This document shows positions 63,051-64,000 of a stretch of 64,000 nt of DNA, piece after piece. The stretch is from an uncultured bacterium (lineage in GTDB: Bacteria > Bacillota > Clostridia > Lachnospirales > Lachnospiraceae), in the NCBI GenBank assembly GCA_947643595.1, contig CANRWP010000005.1:1-64000 (forward strand), written 5' to 3'. A program made the translations under genes and the position numbers. Under the pieces are notes generated by a model that saw nothing but the letters and a program-made list of their open reading frames with translations, was not told where the DNA came from and made no database searches. The first letter of the stretch is position 1. Every line of letters starts with the position of its first letter.

Positions 63051-64000
63051 CTATATTCTCGCCAGCACAAAAATATCATAGATCGCCTTGATCGCCACTT
63101 CAAAGTCCTCATTTTTCACGCCGATAATGATATTTAACTCCGAGGAACCCTGGTCGATCATCTTCACATTGACATTGGCGTGGGCCAACGCGGAAAATAT
63201 CCGCCCCGCCGTACCCCGCGAGGATTTCATGCTCCGGCCCACCACGGCGATCAGCGCCAGATCCGCCTCGATCTCAATGTGATCCGGGTTTGCCAGCCTG
63301 TGGATCGCGGAGACTACCGACTGCTCCTTGTGCACAAAATCGTCCTGATGCACGAGGATCGTCATGGTATCGATGCCGGAGGGCATATGCTCAAAGGAGA
63401 TATGGTTATCCTCAAAGGCCTGCAGCACCTTCCTGCCAAACCCGACCTCCGAGTTCATCATATCCTTATCCAGCATGACCGAACAAAAGCCCTTCTTTCC
63501 GGCGATGCCGGTGATCGTATATTTGGATTTCTGACAGGTACTGCCCACGATCCAGGTGCCCTCGTCCTCAGGCTTATTGGTGTTGCGGATATTGATCGGG
63601 ATTCCCTCCTTGCGCACCGGGAAGATCGCGTCCTCATGCAGCACCGACGCGCCCATGTAGGAGAGCTCCCGCAGCTCCCTGTAGGTGATCATCTCAATAG
63701 GCTCCGGCTTATAGATGATCCGGGGATCCGCCACCAGAAACCCTGACACGTCAGTCCAGTTTTCATACACATCCGCCTGCACCGCCCTGGCCACGATGGA
63801 GCCCGTCACATCGGAGCCGCCCCGGGAGAATGTTTTCACTGTCCCGTCTTTCTTCGCACCGTAAAAGCCCGGAATCACCGCGTACTCCGTCTTCTGCAGT
63901 CTTTTGCTCAGAATCTTATTTGTCGTCTCCGCGTCAAACTCCTCGTTCTCGTCAAAGCGGATCACCTCGGATGCGTCGATGAACTCAAAATTCAGATACT
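63051..64000 (-). CDS. Aspartate kinase, C-terminal two-thirds (5' end outside window)
   Basis: Frame runs from the stop at 63051 to the window edge and the start is missing. The kinase part shows VIPGFYGAKKDGTVKTFSRGGSDVTGSIVARAV (substrate loop) and WTDVSGFLVADPRII. Two ACT domains follow (about residues 165-240 and 245-305 of the visible part; ending NVNVKMIDQGSSELNIIIGVKNEDFEVAIKAIYDIF). Monofunctional aspartokinase, likely lysine or threonine regulated, opens the aspartate pathway. The type with VIRFDENEEF and YELREMSYMGASVLHEDAIFPV-like text is typical of clostridia. Separated by 15 bases from the convergent GT-C gene. Confidence 0.95.
   Translation of the reverse strand, partial: YLNFEFIDASEVIRFDENEEFDAETTNKILSKRLQKTEYAVIPGFYGAKKDGTVKTFSRGGSDVTGSIVARAVQADVYENWTDVSGFLVADPRIIYKPEPIEMITYRELRELSYMGASVLHEDAIFPVRKEGIPINIRNTNKPEDEGTWIVGSTCQKSKYTITGIAGKKGFCSVMLDKDMMNSEVGFGRKVLQAFEDNHISFEHMPSGIDTMTILVHQDDFVHKEQSVVSAIHRLANPDHIEIEADLALIAVVGRSMKSSRGTAGRIFSALAHANVNVKMIDQGSSELNIIIGVKNEDFEVAIKAIYDIFVLARI

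Overview
The window looks like an ordinary chromosomal segment from a Gram-positive anaerobe of the class Clostridia, most likely family Lachnospiraceae. I infer this from the moderately GC-rich, strongly AGGAGG-led genes. It also fits several gene families that I associate with that family: DUF5716/DUF5717, DUF6320, DUF4125, a DUF6142-like protein, a Bce-type sensor/transporter set, and a bile salt hydrolase-like enzyme. I see no rRNA, tRNA, CRISPR array, insertion sequence, prophage or plasmid gene.

Layout, left to right. 0-6 kb: the start of a carboxylesterase, a frame-broken AraC-type regulator, a small SH3-type membrane protein and a heterodimeric ABC exporter, whose two genes are separated by an unusual cluster of inverted repeats. 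5.7-14.6 kb: radA, clpC, an SH3 membrane protein with a charged tail, and purE-purM-purN-purD. All lie on the minus strand with short gaps behind one clear promoter at 14.6 kb. 14.6-24.4 kb: a doubly damaged chemotaxis receptor gene, an M29-type aminopeptidase, small membrane proteins, pyrE, a PadR/DUF2812 pair with two matching palindromic operators, pyrF, a TPR lipoprotein and a shortened Cdd1-like protein. 24.5-30.5 kb (plus strand): a bile salt hydrolase-like enzyme, a BceRS-like two-component system and a BceAB-like transporter, with a probable type I toxin-antitoxin locus in the gap between sensor and transporter. 30.5-36.4 kb (minus strand): an RsiV-like anti-sigma factor, its ECF sigma factor with a canonical autoregulatory promoter, and an operon of SGNH protein, MBOAT acyltransferase, DAHP synthase and alpha/beta hydrolase. 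36.6-38.7 kb (plus strand): a condensation-fold acyltransferase and a DUF6320 membrane protein. 38.7-45.5 kb (minus strand): DUF4125, SEC-C and HAD proteins, then purA, purB, purF and purC. 45.6-47.9 kb: an amino acid ABC importer behind a promoter with a palindromic operator. 48-55 kb: a four-gene operon of proteins of unknown function (DUF5717, an actin/Hsp70-fold DUF5716 protein, a TPR-like protein and a membrane coiled-coil protein). 55-64 kb: a YtrB-like ABC exporter, a GAF-GGDEF cyclase, a radical SAM/TIGR03915 DNA-modification or repair pair under a LexA box, a membrane LuxR regulator with a MotA/ExbB-like protein, a GT-C-like glycosyltransferase and a partial aspartokinase.

Together the two pur clusters supply eight purine enzymes (PurE, M, N, D, C, F, B, A). 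purL and purH are absent from the window. pyrE and pyrF supply the last two steps to UMP. The rest is mainly envelope and stress biology: antimicrobial peptide and bile sensing, a lysozyme-type ECF switch beside acyl-transfer genes, ClpC/RadA stress functions and an SOS-controlled pair. The strongest candidate for an undescribed system is the DUF5717-DUF5716-TPR-coiled-coil operon at 48-55 kb. The type I toxin-antitoxin locus at 27.3 kb and the SOS-controlled, apparently leaderless radical SAM gene at 60 kb come next.
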